Origin: Winogradskyella forsetii
GTDB lineage: Bacteria > Bacteroidota > Bacteroidia > Flavobacteriales > Flavobacteriaceae
Direction: 5' to 3'
NCBI RefSeq assembly: GCF_013394595.1
Contig: NZ_CP053348.1
Location: 248,001 to 312,000, forward strand
DNA: 64,000 bases
Below the pieces are notes generated by a model, which was not told the origin of the DNA, ran no database searches, and saw only the letters and a list, made by a program, of their open reading frames with translations. This document shows, piece by piece, positions 6,921 to 15,341 of the stretch (position 1 is the first letter of the stretch; every line of letters starts with the position of its first letter). The position numbers and the translations under genes are program-made.

Positions 6921-7287
6921 AAGCAAAGTTCCCAAGGACTTGGGACTAAAGATGTTGTGTTGTTCTAGGATAAATCCTAGAGTAGTTGTAAGATTCCCAA
7001 TCAAATTGGGAGCTTACCGATGAAAGGCTTTCCTTTTTTCTGTTCCGATAGCTATCGGAAGAAGATTGGGATGCTTTTTTGTTTTAGGACGTTTTGGTTT
7101 ACTTATACGAACCATCTTTTATTAATTTCTGATTGATCCCGCTTACCTCAATTAACTAAGAAATTTAAAAGTACTTCGTCGGATCTAAACCCTAAGTTAT
7201 CAACAAGTTATAAACATAAATTATGCGTTTAGTCGAACAATGAGAGCGTTTAATCGGTAAAACATTAGGAAATCACAAAATTACGCT

Positions 7288-7295
7288 TATATTTG
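7288..7295 (+). promoter_or_regulatory. TATATTTG promoter box
   Basis: A perfect TAnnTTTG box; the matching -33 TTG is not clear. It would give a 5' untranslated region of about 200 bases before the 57-aa gene at 7509. Confidence 0.4.
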
Positions 7296-7508
7296 TAATC
7301 CTTAATAAGTTTTTAAAGCGCTTATAAAGGAAAATTTAAATCCATTTTACTAATAGACATTCACGTGTCTAGAAAACATCCCTCGTTTTTATTTTAGTAT
7401 AATTTTAGGTTTCCCCTAAAATAGTTAATAATCCATTCCCTTCCCTCAACGTAGCGCATTGCGCTGCAAATTTTAAAGTTAACTAATTTTAACCCTAATT
7501 TAATACTT

Positions 7509-7682
7509 ATGAAAACCCTGAAAATTACTTTTGCTCTTGTAGCTGTTATGTTATTAACTGTATCTGGTGTACAATCTGAGACTGTTTCTAACAAAACCGA
7601 ATCGACTCACAAAGAGAATTCCACTCATATTAATCTATTAGCACATAATAAGGATAAGTTGAAAGCTCCTTCGAATGGCTAA
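7509..7682 (+). CDS. small secreted peptide, 57 aa
   Basis: The ATG at 7509 opens MKTLKITFALVAVMLLTVSG, a clear Sec signal peptide, with probable cleavage after the VQS region at residues 21-23. The remaining ~34 residues are polar, rich in Ser, Thr, Asn and Lys. The family is not recognised. An intrinsic terminator follows after 23 bases, so it forms its own transcript. It lies 130 bases before a histidine kinase with a periplasmic-side TPR region and could be its ligand or reporter, which is inference only. Confidence 0.65.
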   Translation: MKTLKITFALVAVMLLTVSGVQSETVSNKTESTHKENSTHINLLAHNKDKLKAPSNG

Positions 7683-7705
7683 TACTCATAATTTAAAATA
7701 ATACC

Positions 7706-7737
7706 AAAGCCTTTACATTCATTTGTAAGGGCTTTTT
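7706..7737 (+). terminator. intrinsic terminator after the 57-aa gene
   Basis: AAGCCTTTACA and TTGTAAGGGCTT form a stem around ATTCAT-like loop bases and end in five T. Confidence 0.8.
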
Positions 7738-7812
7738 ATAGTTGATAAAGTTAATAGGCTTAAAAAAGGATATTTTACTTTAAATTTGAAGTAATAACTT
7801 ATTACAAATACT

Positions 7813-9843
7813 TTGAGGTCAAATTTCATTAAATTTTCTTTGCTATTTATAGTTACTTTCTGTGGTTACACTCAATCTTTAACAGAAAAAAAACTCTTAG
7901 ATAGTATTCAAAATCTTTTTCATTCTGCAGATAATGAAGATATATCAAATATAAAAACATTTAAACTCTTAAAGCAAGCAAATGAAATTGCCAAGAAGCT
8001 AAAAAATGATTCTATTATTCTACTGACTCAAAAAAAGATTCGTAATTATTATTATAAAGAGAGAGATTTCGATAAATATATTGACGCTAACCATAAAATC
8101 ATATCTCTTGCAGAAAGGTTAAGTGATTCAAGTTCTTTAGCACATGCTTACAATGCTCTTGGATACTCTTATTTTTTAACAGAAAAAAAGGATAGTTCTT
8201 ACCATTTTTATCTAAAAGCAGTTGTCATCTTTGATAAAATAAATGCGGAAGTTGATCTTTCTTATGCTTTAGGCAGCTTGTCAAAATTGCAATTAGATGG
8301 AAAGGATTATTACGGTTCTGGAGAGAATGCAATTAAAGCTCTAAAATTATTAAACGGTGTTGAAGAGACAAATGATATTTTAGATCAAAAATGGATTCTT
8401 TACAATACATTATCAAGTATTTCAGACGCTTTAAATGATAATAGTCAGGCTTTAGCCTATCACGATCAAGCTCTTGCTGTGGCAGGTCGTATGGAAAATG
8501 ATTTCAATAATGGTATATACACCTTGAATAATATAGGTTATTTGAAGCGTAAACAGGGATTATATAAGGAAGCTAAAGAAATTTTTACTGATATTTTAAA
8601 TGAAAAAAATCTATTTGAGGATGATCCTACTTTTTTCGCCTTAATTTTAGAAAATTTAGCATATACCAATTACCTCTCTGGGTCTTATGATCGAGAAAAA
8701 ACAATTGATATGTTCGAAAGGTCTTATGAAATAGCTGACAGCTTAGATGATGAAATTACGAAAACTGGAGCAGCCATAAGCATGGCTAAATTTTATAAAG
8801 GAATAGATGACAAAAAAAATGCATTTAGATTTTCAAAGAAGGCGTATGATCTTTCAAAAAGAATAAAGAAGACCGATATTTTATTAGAATCTATGGTTTT
8901 GATGTCGGATCTAACTGAGGGCAATGAATCAAAACAATATTTAAATGAGCATATTAAGCTAACAGATAGTTTGCTTAATGAAGAAAGAAGTGTAAGAAAT
9001 AAGTACGCCAGAATAGAATACGAAACCGACCAATTAGAAGCCGAAAACAAGCAAATCTCCAAAGAAAACTTATACTTATTAATATTATCCATAGGTTTAC
9101 TTTTAACCGCAATATTGGTTTATGTGGTAATATCCCAACGGTCAAAAAACAGGAAATTAAAGCTTATGCAGGTTCAGCAAAAGGCAAATGAAGATATCTA
9201 TAATCTCATGCTGCGTCAACAAGATAAGGTAGATGAAGCCAGAGCAAAGGAAAAAATAAGGGTGTCCAAAGAATTACACGATGGGGTGTTGGGCCCGCTT
9301 TTTGGTGCCAGATTAAGCTTGGATAGTATTAATTTTAATGAGGGAAAAGAAGCCATGATGGCCAGAGCAAAATACATCGGTCAGTTGCAATCCATTGAAC
9401 AGGATATCCGAAAAATTTCACATGATTTAAGCGTAGATTTTGAATCAGGATCTAGCTTTATCGATATCGTAACTGAGCTTATTGAAACGCAAACAAAAGC
9501 ATACAATTTAGAGCACGAGTTTAATTCTACGGATGCTATAAGTTGGGATTTGGTATCTAACAAAACCAAAATCAATATTTATAGAATCATTCAAGAATCA
9601 ATGCAGAATATCTATAAACACGCAAATGCAAAAGCTATAGAAATTAGCATTTCGTTAGAAAATGATTTAATTTGCTTGGATATTATAGATGATGGCGATG
9701 GCTTTGATACCACTAAAAGCAAAAAAGGGATTGGCTTGAAAAACATGACATCCCGTGTAGAAGATATTGACGGAAAAATTAGTTTTATATCACAACCAGG
9801 CAATGGAACACAAGTGAATGTTAAGATTCCCATCCCTAATTAA
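7813..9843 (+). CDS. TPR-containing sensor histidine kinase (HisKA_3 type)
   Basis: A 676-aa kinase. A signal peptide (LLFIVTFCGYTQS) leads a periplasmic region of about six TPR-like repeats (residues ~30-390), then a coiled coil, one membrane segment (~420-440) and a cytoplasmic kinase. The phosphorylated His is H489 in KELHDGVLGPL, a NarL-partner (HisKA_3) dimerisation motif. The ATPase shows N599, DGDGF (627-631) and GIGL (639-642). The start is TTG at 7813; no ATG lies in a suitable place upstream of the signal peptide. The response regulator gene begins 10 bases after the stop, so both are one operon. The signal is unknown. Confidence 0.93.
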   Translation: MRSNFIKFSLLFIVTFCGYTQSLTEKKLLDSIQNLFHSADNEDISNIKTFKLLKQANEIAKKLKNDSIILLTQKKIRNYYYKERDFDKYIDANHKIISLAERLSDSSSLAHAYNALGYSYFLTEKKDSSYHFYLKAVVIFDKINAEVDLSYALGSLSKLQLDGKDYYGSGENAIKALKLLNGVEETNDILDQKWILYNTLSSISDALNDNSQALAYHDQALAVAGRMENDFNNGIYTLNNIGYLKRKQGLYKEAKEIFTDILNEKNLFEDDPTFFALILENLAYTNYLSGSYDREKTIDMFERSYEIADSLDDEITKTGAAISMAKFYKGIDDKKNAFRFSKKAYDLSKRIKKTDILLESMVLMSDLTEGNESKQYLNEHIKLTDSLLNEERSVRNKYARIEYETDQLEAENKQISKENLYLLILSIGLLLTAILVYVVISQRSKNRKLKLMQVQQKANEDIYNLMLRQQDKVDEARAKEKIRVSKELHDGVLGPLFGARLSLDSINFNEGKEAMMARAKYIGQLQSIEQDIRKISHDLSVDFESGSSFIDIVTELIETQTKAYNLEHEFNSTDAISWDLVSNKTKINIYRIIQESMQNIYKHANAKAIEISISLENDLICLDIIDDGDGFDTTKSKKGIGLKNMTSRVEDIDGKISFISQPGNGTQVNVKIPIPN

Positions 9844-9853
9844 ACAAATCTAA

Positions 9854-10522
9854 ATGGACCACATTAAAATCCTAATGGTAGACGATCACCCAATCATTAT
9901 TGAGGGCTATCAAAATGTGCTATTAGCTACGAAACAAGACTATCAAACCTTACATATTGAAACAGCTCATAATTGTGATGAAGCCGTTGCCATGATAGAA
10001 CAAGCTTCAAAAAAGTATCCCTATCATGTTTGTTTTTTTGATATAAGTTTACCTGCTTCCGAAGATGGGAAGTATGCTTCTGGTGAAGATTTGGCTTTAT
10101 TGGCAAAAAAGTTAATGCCTAGGACTAAGATTGTCATTTTGACGATGTTCAACGAAACTTTTCGGATTCATAACATTATTAAAGAAATTGATCCGCAAGG
10201 ATTCCTCATAAAAAGTGATTTAACGTCCATGGAGTTGGCAGATGGATTTCAGCAAATATTAAAATCGCCACCTTACTACAGTACTACGGTAAATAATTAT
10301 TTGAAGAAAACGATTTCTAGCGATATTTATGTGGATGATATCAATCGGAAGATTTTACATTTGTTATCTCAAGGCGTTAAAACAAAAAGTTTAAATGAAT
10401 ATATCGACATTTCTACAAGTGCCATAGAAAAACGCAAAAAGCAACTCAAGATTTTATTTTCTGTTCATGATGGAAAGGATGAAACCTTGTTAAAAGAAGC
10501 CAAGGACAAAGGTTATTTGTAA
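9854..10522 (+). CDS. response regulator, receiver plus C-terminal HTH
   Basis: A 222-aa protein. The receiver domain has acidic pair D10/D11 (LMVDDHP), phospho-acceptor D63 (CFFDISLP) and conserved K120 (FLIKSD). The C-terminal ~60 residues (ILHLLSQGVKTKSLNEYIDI, then STSAIEKRKKQLKILF) have the layout of a LuxR/NarL helix-turn-helix but deviate from its consensus. It is the partner of the TPR kinase just upstream and should bind DNA when phosphorylated. Targets are not evident here. Confidence 0.93.
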   Translation: MDHIKILMVDDHPIIIEGYQNVLLATKQDYQTLHIETAHNCDEAVAMIEQASKKYPYHVCFFDISLPASEDGKYASGEDLALLAKKLMPRTKIVILTMFNETFRIHNIIKEIDPQGFLIKSDLTSMELADGFQQILKSPPYYSTTVNNYLKKTISSDIYVDDINRKILHLLSQGVKTKSLNEYIDISTSAIEKRKKQLKILFSVHDGKDETLLKEAKDKGYL

Positions 10523-10590
10523 AATAGTAAAAAAAAAGTGCTTTTTTTGAGGTAAAAATAATGCGCTTAGATACTATTAAATAAGAAAAC

Positions 10591-10631
10591 TACGGTTTTT
10601 CCACAGCAAGTTTACGGTTTTTCCGCAGCAA
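10591..10631. repeat. 19-bp direct repeat, 22-bp period
   Basis: TACGGTTTTTCCACAGCAA at 10591-10609 recurs with one change at 10613-10631. The 22-bp period equals two helical turns, as in paired protein-binding sites. It lies downstream of the response regulator in a convergent gap. Confidence 0.55.
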
Positions 10632-10718
10632 AAAGTAAAAACACTAACGTACCTTTACACCATCAGCAAGAATTAATTAATCCCTTATTAAGTTTGTTGA
10701 ATTAATAGCAAGAAAAAT

Positions 10719-10751
10719 AACCTAGTTGTATCATATATGACTAGGTTTTTT
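10719..10751. terminator. terminator between convergent genes
   Basis: AACCTAGT and ACTAGGTT form an 8-bp stem followed by T on the plus strand and preceded by A-rich sequence, so it can serve the response regulator and also the DUF456 gene on the other strand. Confidence 0.7.
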
Positions 10752-10766
10752 CTTGACCCAAATACT

Positions 10767-11273
10767 TTAGTACCAAGTCGTATTGTGTTCCGATAATTTC
10801 ACAATAAAAAAGCCTAAATACACAATTGCCACCATAAACTTCATAAACGTTGACGCTATAAATCCGAGAAATGAGCCAAAAGCAGCTTTCAATGCTTTAT
10901 CCATATCGTTTCTGTGCATCATTTCCCCAATTAGTGCGCCTAGAAAAGGGCCAATTATAATTCCAAAAGGAATAGGAGAGAGCAGTCCTATAATTAAACC
11001 AAGCGTTGTCCCAATCATTCCAGCTCTGCTGCCACCAAAACGTTTTGTGCCAATAGCAGGAATAATATAGTCTAGCACATAAATAAAAATGGCGAATAGT
11101 AACGAAACGATTAAAAAAGTCTGACTCAATTCTACACCTTCTGTAAAATGAAGCACTAAAAGACCAGCCCAACTGGTCAGCGGGCCAGGCAAAACAGGTA
11201 GAAAACTACCTACTATACCTAGGATCATTAAAAGTAGTGCTACAAGCACCAAAAAAATTTCCATGTTTATCAA
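10767..11273 (-). CDS. DUF456 family membrane protein
   Basis: A 168-aa (or 165 if it begins at the second Met) integral membrane protein with four to five hydrophobic segments. The opening LMILGIVGSFLPVLPGPL and the GTKRFGGSRAGMIGT, GIIIGPFLGALIGEM segments are DUF456 signatures, with many small residues packing helices. Its biochemical role is unknown. It is monocistronic, convergent with the response regulator and divergent from the blaI-like gene. Confidence 0.9.
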   Translation of the reverse strand: MINMEIFLVLVALLLMILGIVGSFLPVLPGPLTSWAGLLVLHFTEGVELSQTFLIVSLLFAIFIYVLDYIIPAIGTKRFGGSRAGMIGTTLGLIIGLLSPIPFGIIIGPFLGALIGEMMHRNDMDKALKAAFGSFLGFIASTFMKFMVAIVYLGFFIVKLSEHNTTWY

Positions 11274-11320
11274 TTCAATTTAATGATGAGACGTAATTAA
11301 GAGGTCAAAGTTACATTTTT

Positions 11321-11357
11321 AAAACTAAAAAATTAGTTTAAACTAAAAATTTAGTTA
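11321..11357. promoter_or_regulatory. putative BlaI operator in front of the first blaI-M56 pair
   Basis: Two adjoining dyads, AAACTAA-AAA-TTAGTTT and AACTAAAAATTTAGTT, overlap at the perfect palindrome TTAGTTTAAACTAA. The right one touches the TATATTTG promoter box at 11356-11363, so a bound dimer would block RNA polymerase. The sequence differs from the TACA..TGTA operator of the second pair at 31182, so the two systems should not cross-regulate. Confidence 0.6.
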
Positions 11358-11363
11358 TATTTG
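11356..11363 (+). promoter_or_regulatory. TATATTTG promoter box of the first blaI-M56 operon
   Basis: Exact TAnnTTTG match, 54 bases before the blaI-like ATG and overlapping the operator dyads. Confidence 0.6.
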
Positions 11364-11411
11364 AATACTGAATACTGAATACTGAATACTGAATACTGAA
11401 TACTGAATATT
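11363..11411. repeat. tandem GAATACT repeat in the blaI leader
   Basis: Six perfect 7-bp units (11363-11404) plus a partial seventh fill the stretch from the promoter box to six bases before the ATG at 11417. The unit number is likely to vary by slippage and would change the length of the untranslated leader. Confidence 0.9.
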
Positions 11412-11416
11412 TAACT

Positions 11417-11797
11417 ATGAAACAATTAACTAAAGCAGAAGAGGAAATTATGCAAGCTTTATGGCAGCTTAAAAAAGCAAACGTTAAAACCATTATCGAT
11501 TTGTTACCGAAGCCGAAACCAGCATATAATACCGTTTCTACAATCGTTAGGATTTTAGAAAGTAAAGGCTTTGTGGATTATGAAAAGCAAGGTAAAGCGC
11601 ATCTGTACTATCCATTAGTTGCTAAAGAATCTTACAGTAACCAATCCATTAATAAACTGGTGGATAATTATTTTCAAGGGTCTTTTAAAAGTATGGTGTC
11701 ATTTTTTGTTCAGAAGAATGATGTGGATGTGAAGGACATAGAAACCTTACTAAATGAAATTAACAAACCTGACACTAAGCCAGATAAAAACAAGTAA
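11417..11797 (+). CDS. BlaI/MecI-family transcriptional repressor
   Basis: A 126-aa winged-helix protein. TKAEEEIMQALWQLKKANVK starts the domain and TVSTIVRILESKGFVDYEKQ is the recognition helix and wing. Members bind palindromes as dimers and are cleaved or released when the partner M56 protease senses its signal. The partner gene begins 2 bases after its stop. In Bacteroidota these pairs are widespread and usually not linked to beta-lactam resistance; the signal here is unknown. Confidence 0.93.
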   Translation: MKQLTKAEEEIMQALWQLKKANVKTIIDLLPKPKPAYNTVSTIVRILESKGFVDYEKQGKAHLYYPLVAKESYSNQSINKLVDNYFQGSFKSMVSFFVQKNDVDVKDIETLLNEINKPDTKPDKNK

Positions 11798-11799
11798 TT

Positions 11800-14091
11800 A
11801 TGTTGTATTCTATTCTTCAAATTATTGCCTTTCAGGCGTTGTTCTTATTGGTTTACGATTTATTTCTTAAACGCGAAACCTTTTTTAATTATAATAGAGC
11901 CTATTTAATTATCACATCGATATTGTCATTGGCTTTACCTTTCGTGAAGTTTTCTGAGCTAAAAACAATGGCGACGAAAGATATGGTTATTCGTTTACCA
12001 GAAGTTTTTATTGGACCAAAAACACTAACGCTTTACGATATTCAAATTGCAGAACAAGCTGGTATTGTTATAGAGCAACCGCAAACACCAATTTGGCAAA
12101 TCATTGCGCTTGTCGGCATGCTGATAGCATCAATAATATTTCTAATTAAAATCATCAAAATATATTGGATAAAACATGAAAACCCGAAACGTTGGCAAGG
12201 CAATGTACTTATCGTACAATTGATGAAAAGTACTGCAGCCTTTTCGTTTTTCAATACCATTTTTTTAGGCGAACACATTTCAGAAACGGAAAAACCGACG
12301 ATTTATGAGCATGAGTTGGTACACATTCAAGAATATCACACTCTAGATTTATTGTATTTTGAAGTATTCAGAATAGTTTTTTGGTTTAATCCATTGGTCT
12401 ATATCTACCAAAATAGAATAAAGGAACTTCATGAATATATAGCGGACGCCAAAGCAGTAAAACAAAGTGGAAAATCAGATTATTATAAAAGCTTACTCAA
12501 TCAAATAATGGATGTTAATCAAGTCTCATTTACCAATACATTTTTTAAAAAATCATTAATCAAAAAACGAATCGCTATGTTACAGAAATCAAAATCCAAG
12601 CAGCTTAATCTCTTAAAATATACCTTGTTGATTCCTATTGTTTTTGGGATATTGATTTATACGTCCACAGAGGTTAGAGCTCAAGAAAAATCTGAAGTTC
12701 ATCAAGAAGTTGACCAAGAATTAACTGAAGAGCAAATGATTAAGAAATACTATGATGAATTAGTGAAAATGGATAAGGATGGGGCTAGTTTTAATCAAAT
12801 CATGGAATATGGTGGTTTAACTGAAGAGAATTCTTATAAATATATCGTGTCCAAAGAAACCTTTTTAAAATCGAAAGCACTTTTGAATTATTTTTCAAAT
12901 AAAGGAATTCAAAGAAATTCTGAAAATGGTAATTTGACTCAAAATAATATTTACCGTTCAGAAAAACTCACAGAAGCAGGACTTAAAACCTATTCAGATT
13001 ATAGAGAATGGAGAAAAACAAAAGAGGCTAAAGATTTATGGGAAGCTACTGCTAGAGATGGGGAAATTAAATTATACATAGAAGATTTTTTGAATAAAAC
13101 CAATGAAGAGCAAAATCGCTATGACTCAGCCTTAAAACAAATAGAGACAGATGAAAATTTTGATAAATTGATAGTAGCGAGTGCCAATACCTTTATGGTT
13201 CTAACTGATGTTAAAAACGAGAATTCTAATTCAATAATTTCAGAAGTAGAACAAAATATAGAAGTTCCATTTTCAGCAGTAGAAGAAGTACCAACCTTGC
13301 CAGAATGCAAAGATTTACCAACCAATGCCGAACGAAAAAACTGTATGAATATGTTTGTTAATAAACATATTGGCAAAAACTTTAATACCAATATTGCCGA
13401 CAATTTAAGTCCAGGAAGAAAGCGAGTATTTGTACAGTTCAAAATAGATAAAGAGGGTAAAATTATTGATATTGGTGCTAGAGGTCCAAGTGAAGCATTA
13501 GAGATAGAGGCAAAACGTGTCGTTGCAACTCTACCTCAATTTATTCCAGGTAAGCAAAAAGGGAAAATTGTTGTAGTGCCTTTCTCTATTCCTATAGTTT
13601 TTGAAGTGAAAGACAATTCTAGTGATACTAAAAACAATAGAATTACAACGGATAGTGATGAAAAATCAGTTGAATTTTCACCAAGTGAATACGTGAATTC
13701 AGAATGGGATAATGAGATAGAGTCATGGAACACAGTAAAAGTCGCACCAATTCATCCAGATTGTAATGGGGTTTCGTCAGTTTTAGAACAAAAAGAGTGT
13801 ACTACAAACGCCATCAATAAACATGTTGGTAAAAACTTCAATACCAATTTAGGTAATTCTTTAGGACTAACTGCTGGACAAAAACGAATTTTTGCTCGCC
13901 TCGTAATAGGGATAGATGGTACCGTAACTGATGTACAAGCGAGAGCTCCACATCCAAAACTAGAAGAGGAAGCCATTAGGGTCATAAAATTATTACCAAA
14001 ATTTACACCAGGAACACATGATGGTAAACCTATAGGCGTTGATTATTTTTTACCCATAGTGTTTCAAACTACAGAACCTAAAAAAGATTAA
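11800..14091 (+). CDS. M56 (BlaR1-like) sensor protease with two C-terminal TonB-like repeats
   Basis: A 763-aa protein. Membrane helices at the N-terminus (~1-20, 33-50, 95-118) lead to the cytoplasmic M56 zinc protease: HELVH at 171-175 and HEYIAD at 211-216. Another membrane helix (~273-292) exports the rest to the periplasm. There, two related domains (~498-605 and ~649-760) each begin with a Cys-x11-Cys pair (C503/C515, C655/C667), then KH.GKNFNTN and a TonB C-terminal-like fold. The usual penicillin-binding sensor domain is absent. Gene order blaI-M56 and the 2-base gap show cotranscription. Confidence 0.9.
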   Translation: MLYSILQIIAFQALFLLVYDLFLKRETFFNYNRAYLIITSILSLALPFVKFSELKTMATKDMVIRLPEVFIGPKTLTLYDIQIAEQAGIVIEQPQTPIWQIIALVGMLIASIIFLIKIIKIYWIKHENPKRWQGNVLIVQLMKSTAAFSFFNTIFLGEHISETEKPTIYEHELVHIQEYHTLDLLYFEVFRIVFWFNPLVYIYQNRIKELHEYIADAKAVKQSGKSDYYKSLLNQIMDVNQVSFTNTFFKKSLIKKRIAMLQKSKSKQLNLLKYTLLIPIVFGILIYTSTEVRAQEKSEVHQEVDQELTEEQMIKKYYDELVKMDKDGASFNQIMEYGGLTEENSYKYIVSKETFLKSKALLNYFSNKGIQRNSENGNLTQNNIYRSEKLTEAGLKTYSDYREWRKTKEAKDLWEATARDGEIKLYIEDFLNKTNEEQNRYDSALKQIETDENFDKLIVASANTFMVLTDVKNENSNSIISEVEQNIEVPFSAVEEVPTLPECKDLPTNAERKNCMNMFVNKHIGKNFNTNIADNLSPGRKRVFVQFKIDKEGKIIDIGARGPSEALEIEAKRVVATLPQFIPGKQKGKIVVVPFSIPIVFEVKDNSSDTKNNRITTDSDEKSVEFSPSEYVNSEWDNEIESWNTVKVAPIHPDCNGVSSVLEQKECTTNAINKHVGKNFNTNLGNSLGLTAGQKRIFARLVIGIDGTVTDVQARAPHPKLEEEAIRVIKLLPKFTPGTHDGKPIGVDYFLPIVFQTTEPKKD

Positions 14092-14103
14092 TTGTTGTTG
14101 CGT

Positions 14104-15234
14104 ATGAAATTAGCATTCTGGCTTTCAGTTTTTGTATTTACACTTGGATTAAACGCACAAAGTTTAAAGGAAAAAGCAGACAATCTTTATGCTAATGGTA
14201 ATTATTCCAAAGCTATTGAAACCTATAAGTCGCTTGAAAATTTAGAGGAGGTTTATGATGATATAGCTAAAGCTTATATAGCCATTGGTAACTATGGCGA
14301 AGGCATACTAAATTATGAAAAAGCCATAAAATTCAATGAGGATAATCTTTTGTTACAATATGAATTTGCCAAACTTTTAACCAAAACTAAAAAGTATAAC
14401 AAAGCCAATCAATTATTTTCAAATCTAATTTTGCTGGACAGTTTAAACCCTAATTATTATTATGAGTTGGGCGTTGTTTTAGAAAAGCAGAAAGACACTT
14501 TAGCATTAGATCAGTTTAAGAAAACCTATGGCCTAGATGCGACACACCAAAAAGCAATTTTTAAGTTGGCGAAGTATCATTTAATGAAACGGGACTTTCT
14601 TTCATCCCATGGTTTTGTTGATAGAGGCTTAGAAAGTTACGAGAACAATATAGAACTGATCAGTTTAAAAGCACAAGCGTATTATCATCAAGAATATTAT
14701 ACCCATGCCGTAGTTTGGTTTAATAAATTATTGGATTTAGGAGAGAAATCCGAATTCATCCATGAAAAATTAAGTCTAAGTTATGCCCAAAATTCAGATT
14801 ACGAAGATGCTATTTACCACAGAAAACAAGCATTGAGATTTAACCCAAATGATGCCAATGCCATTTATACTATCGGAATCTATTACCAACGCCTCAATGA
14901 TTTTGAAAAAGCTGAGGAGTATGTTTCAAGAGCATTAAAGCTTAAAGACCAATCCCTTTCAGAGGAATATCAACAACTAGGCGTAATTTTCAATCGCCAA
15001 AAGAAATATGATAAAGCCATCGAAGCGTTTCAGAAATCTTTAAAAGAAGATCCATCAAATATGATGTCTGAATTTTTTATATTGAGAACAAAAGATGAAT
15101 TTTATGCTGATTTGGATAGCAAAATAATGTTGTACGAACAGTTTGTGACCAAGAATAAAAAAAGCGCCTTCATTGCATATGCAGAAAAACGACTCAAAGA
15201 ATTAAAGCAAGAAAAATTTTTGGAAGAAAAGTAA
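14104..15234 (+). CDS. secreted TPR-repeat protein
   Basis: The ATG at 14104 gives MKLAFWLSVFVFTLGLNAQS, a signal peptide. An in-frame TTG at 14092 directly after the upstream stop is possible but less likely. The mature ~355 residues are tetratricopeptide repeats, for example YANGNYSKAIETYKSL, FNPNDANAIYTIGIYYQRL and KKYDKAIEAFQKSLKEDPSN. It lies 12 bases after the M56 sensor gene and is probably in the same operon, perhaps as a periplasmic partner of the sensor. Confidence 0.88.
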   Translation: MKLAFWLSVFVFTLGLNAQSLKEKADNLYANGNYSKAIETYKSLENLEEVYDDIAKAYIAIGNYGEGILNYEKAIKFNEDNLLLQYEFAKLLTKTKKYNKANQLFSNLILLDSLNPNYYYELGVVLEKQKDTLALDQFKKTYGLDATHQKAIFKLAKYHLMKRDFLSSHGFVDRGLESYENNIELISLKAQAYYHQEYYTHAVVWFNKLLDLGEKSEFIHEKLSLSYAQNSDYEDAIYHRKQALRFNPNDANAIYTIGIYYQRLNDFEKAEEYVSRALKLKDQSLSEEYQQLGVIFNRQKKYDKAIEAFQKSLKEDPSNMMSEFFILRTKDEFYADLDSKIMLYEQFVTKNKKSAFIAYAEKRLKELKQEKFLEEK

Positions 15235-15254
15235 ATTTTTTTTCTTGTTTTTAT

Positions 15255-15270
15255 CCCAATAGCTATCGGG
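15255..15270. repeat. interspersed palindrome CCCAATAGCTATCGGG
   Basis: A one-mismatch version of the CCGATAGCTATCGG palindrome also found at 830, 7043 and 30082. It stands in the gap between the TPR gene and the lipoprotein gene. Confidence 0.75.
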
Positions 15271-15341
15271 ACTAAAAGCGAAGCCGTCTTATATCTATTT
15301 TCTCTAAAATATTCGTACTTTTCGCTATCAGAAATTTAGTA

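Larger units (their letters stand above)
6641..7508. other. gene-free junction between mobile element and chromosome
   Basis: About 870 bases. In order it holds: an outward promoter (6706-6734), the tRNA-Asp 3' fragment (6844-6866), a terminator (6893-6920), and hairpins at 6869-6884, 6927-6947, 6965-6982, 6994-7010 and 7043-7060. Next comes plain AT-rich sequence, and at 7288 a TATATTTG promoter box for the small gene at 7509. The open frame at 6732-6968 crosses the tRNA fragment and is not believed. Confidence 0.6.

Noticed and set aside
6732-6968. Plus-strand open frame of 78 codons over the element boundary
   Set aside because: It crosses the tRNA-Asp fragment and the terminator; composition is not protein-like.
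7296-7508. Riboswitch in the ~200-base leader of the 57-aa gene
   Set aside because: No motif of a known riboswitch class is visible and the gene product is not a typical target.
11363-11411. CRISPR-like array
   Set aside because: The units are 7 bp in direct tandem without spacers.
11800-14091. Beta-lactam resistance system
   Set aside because: The BlaR1-like protein has no penicillin-binding sensor domain and no beta-lactamase gene is nearby.
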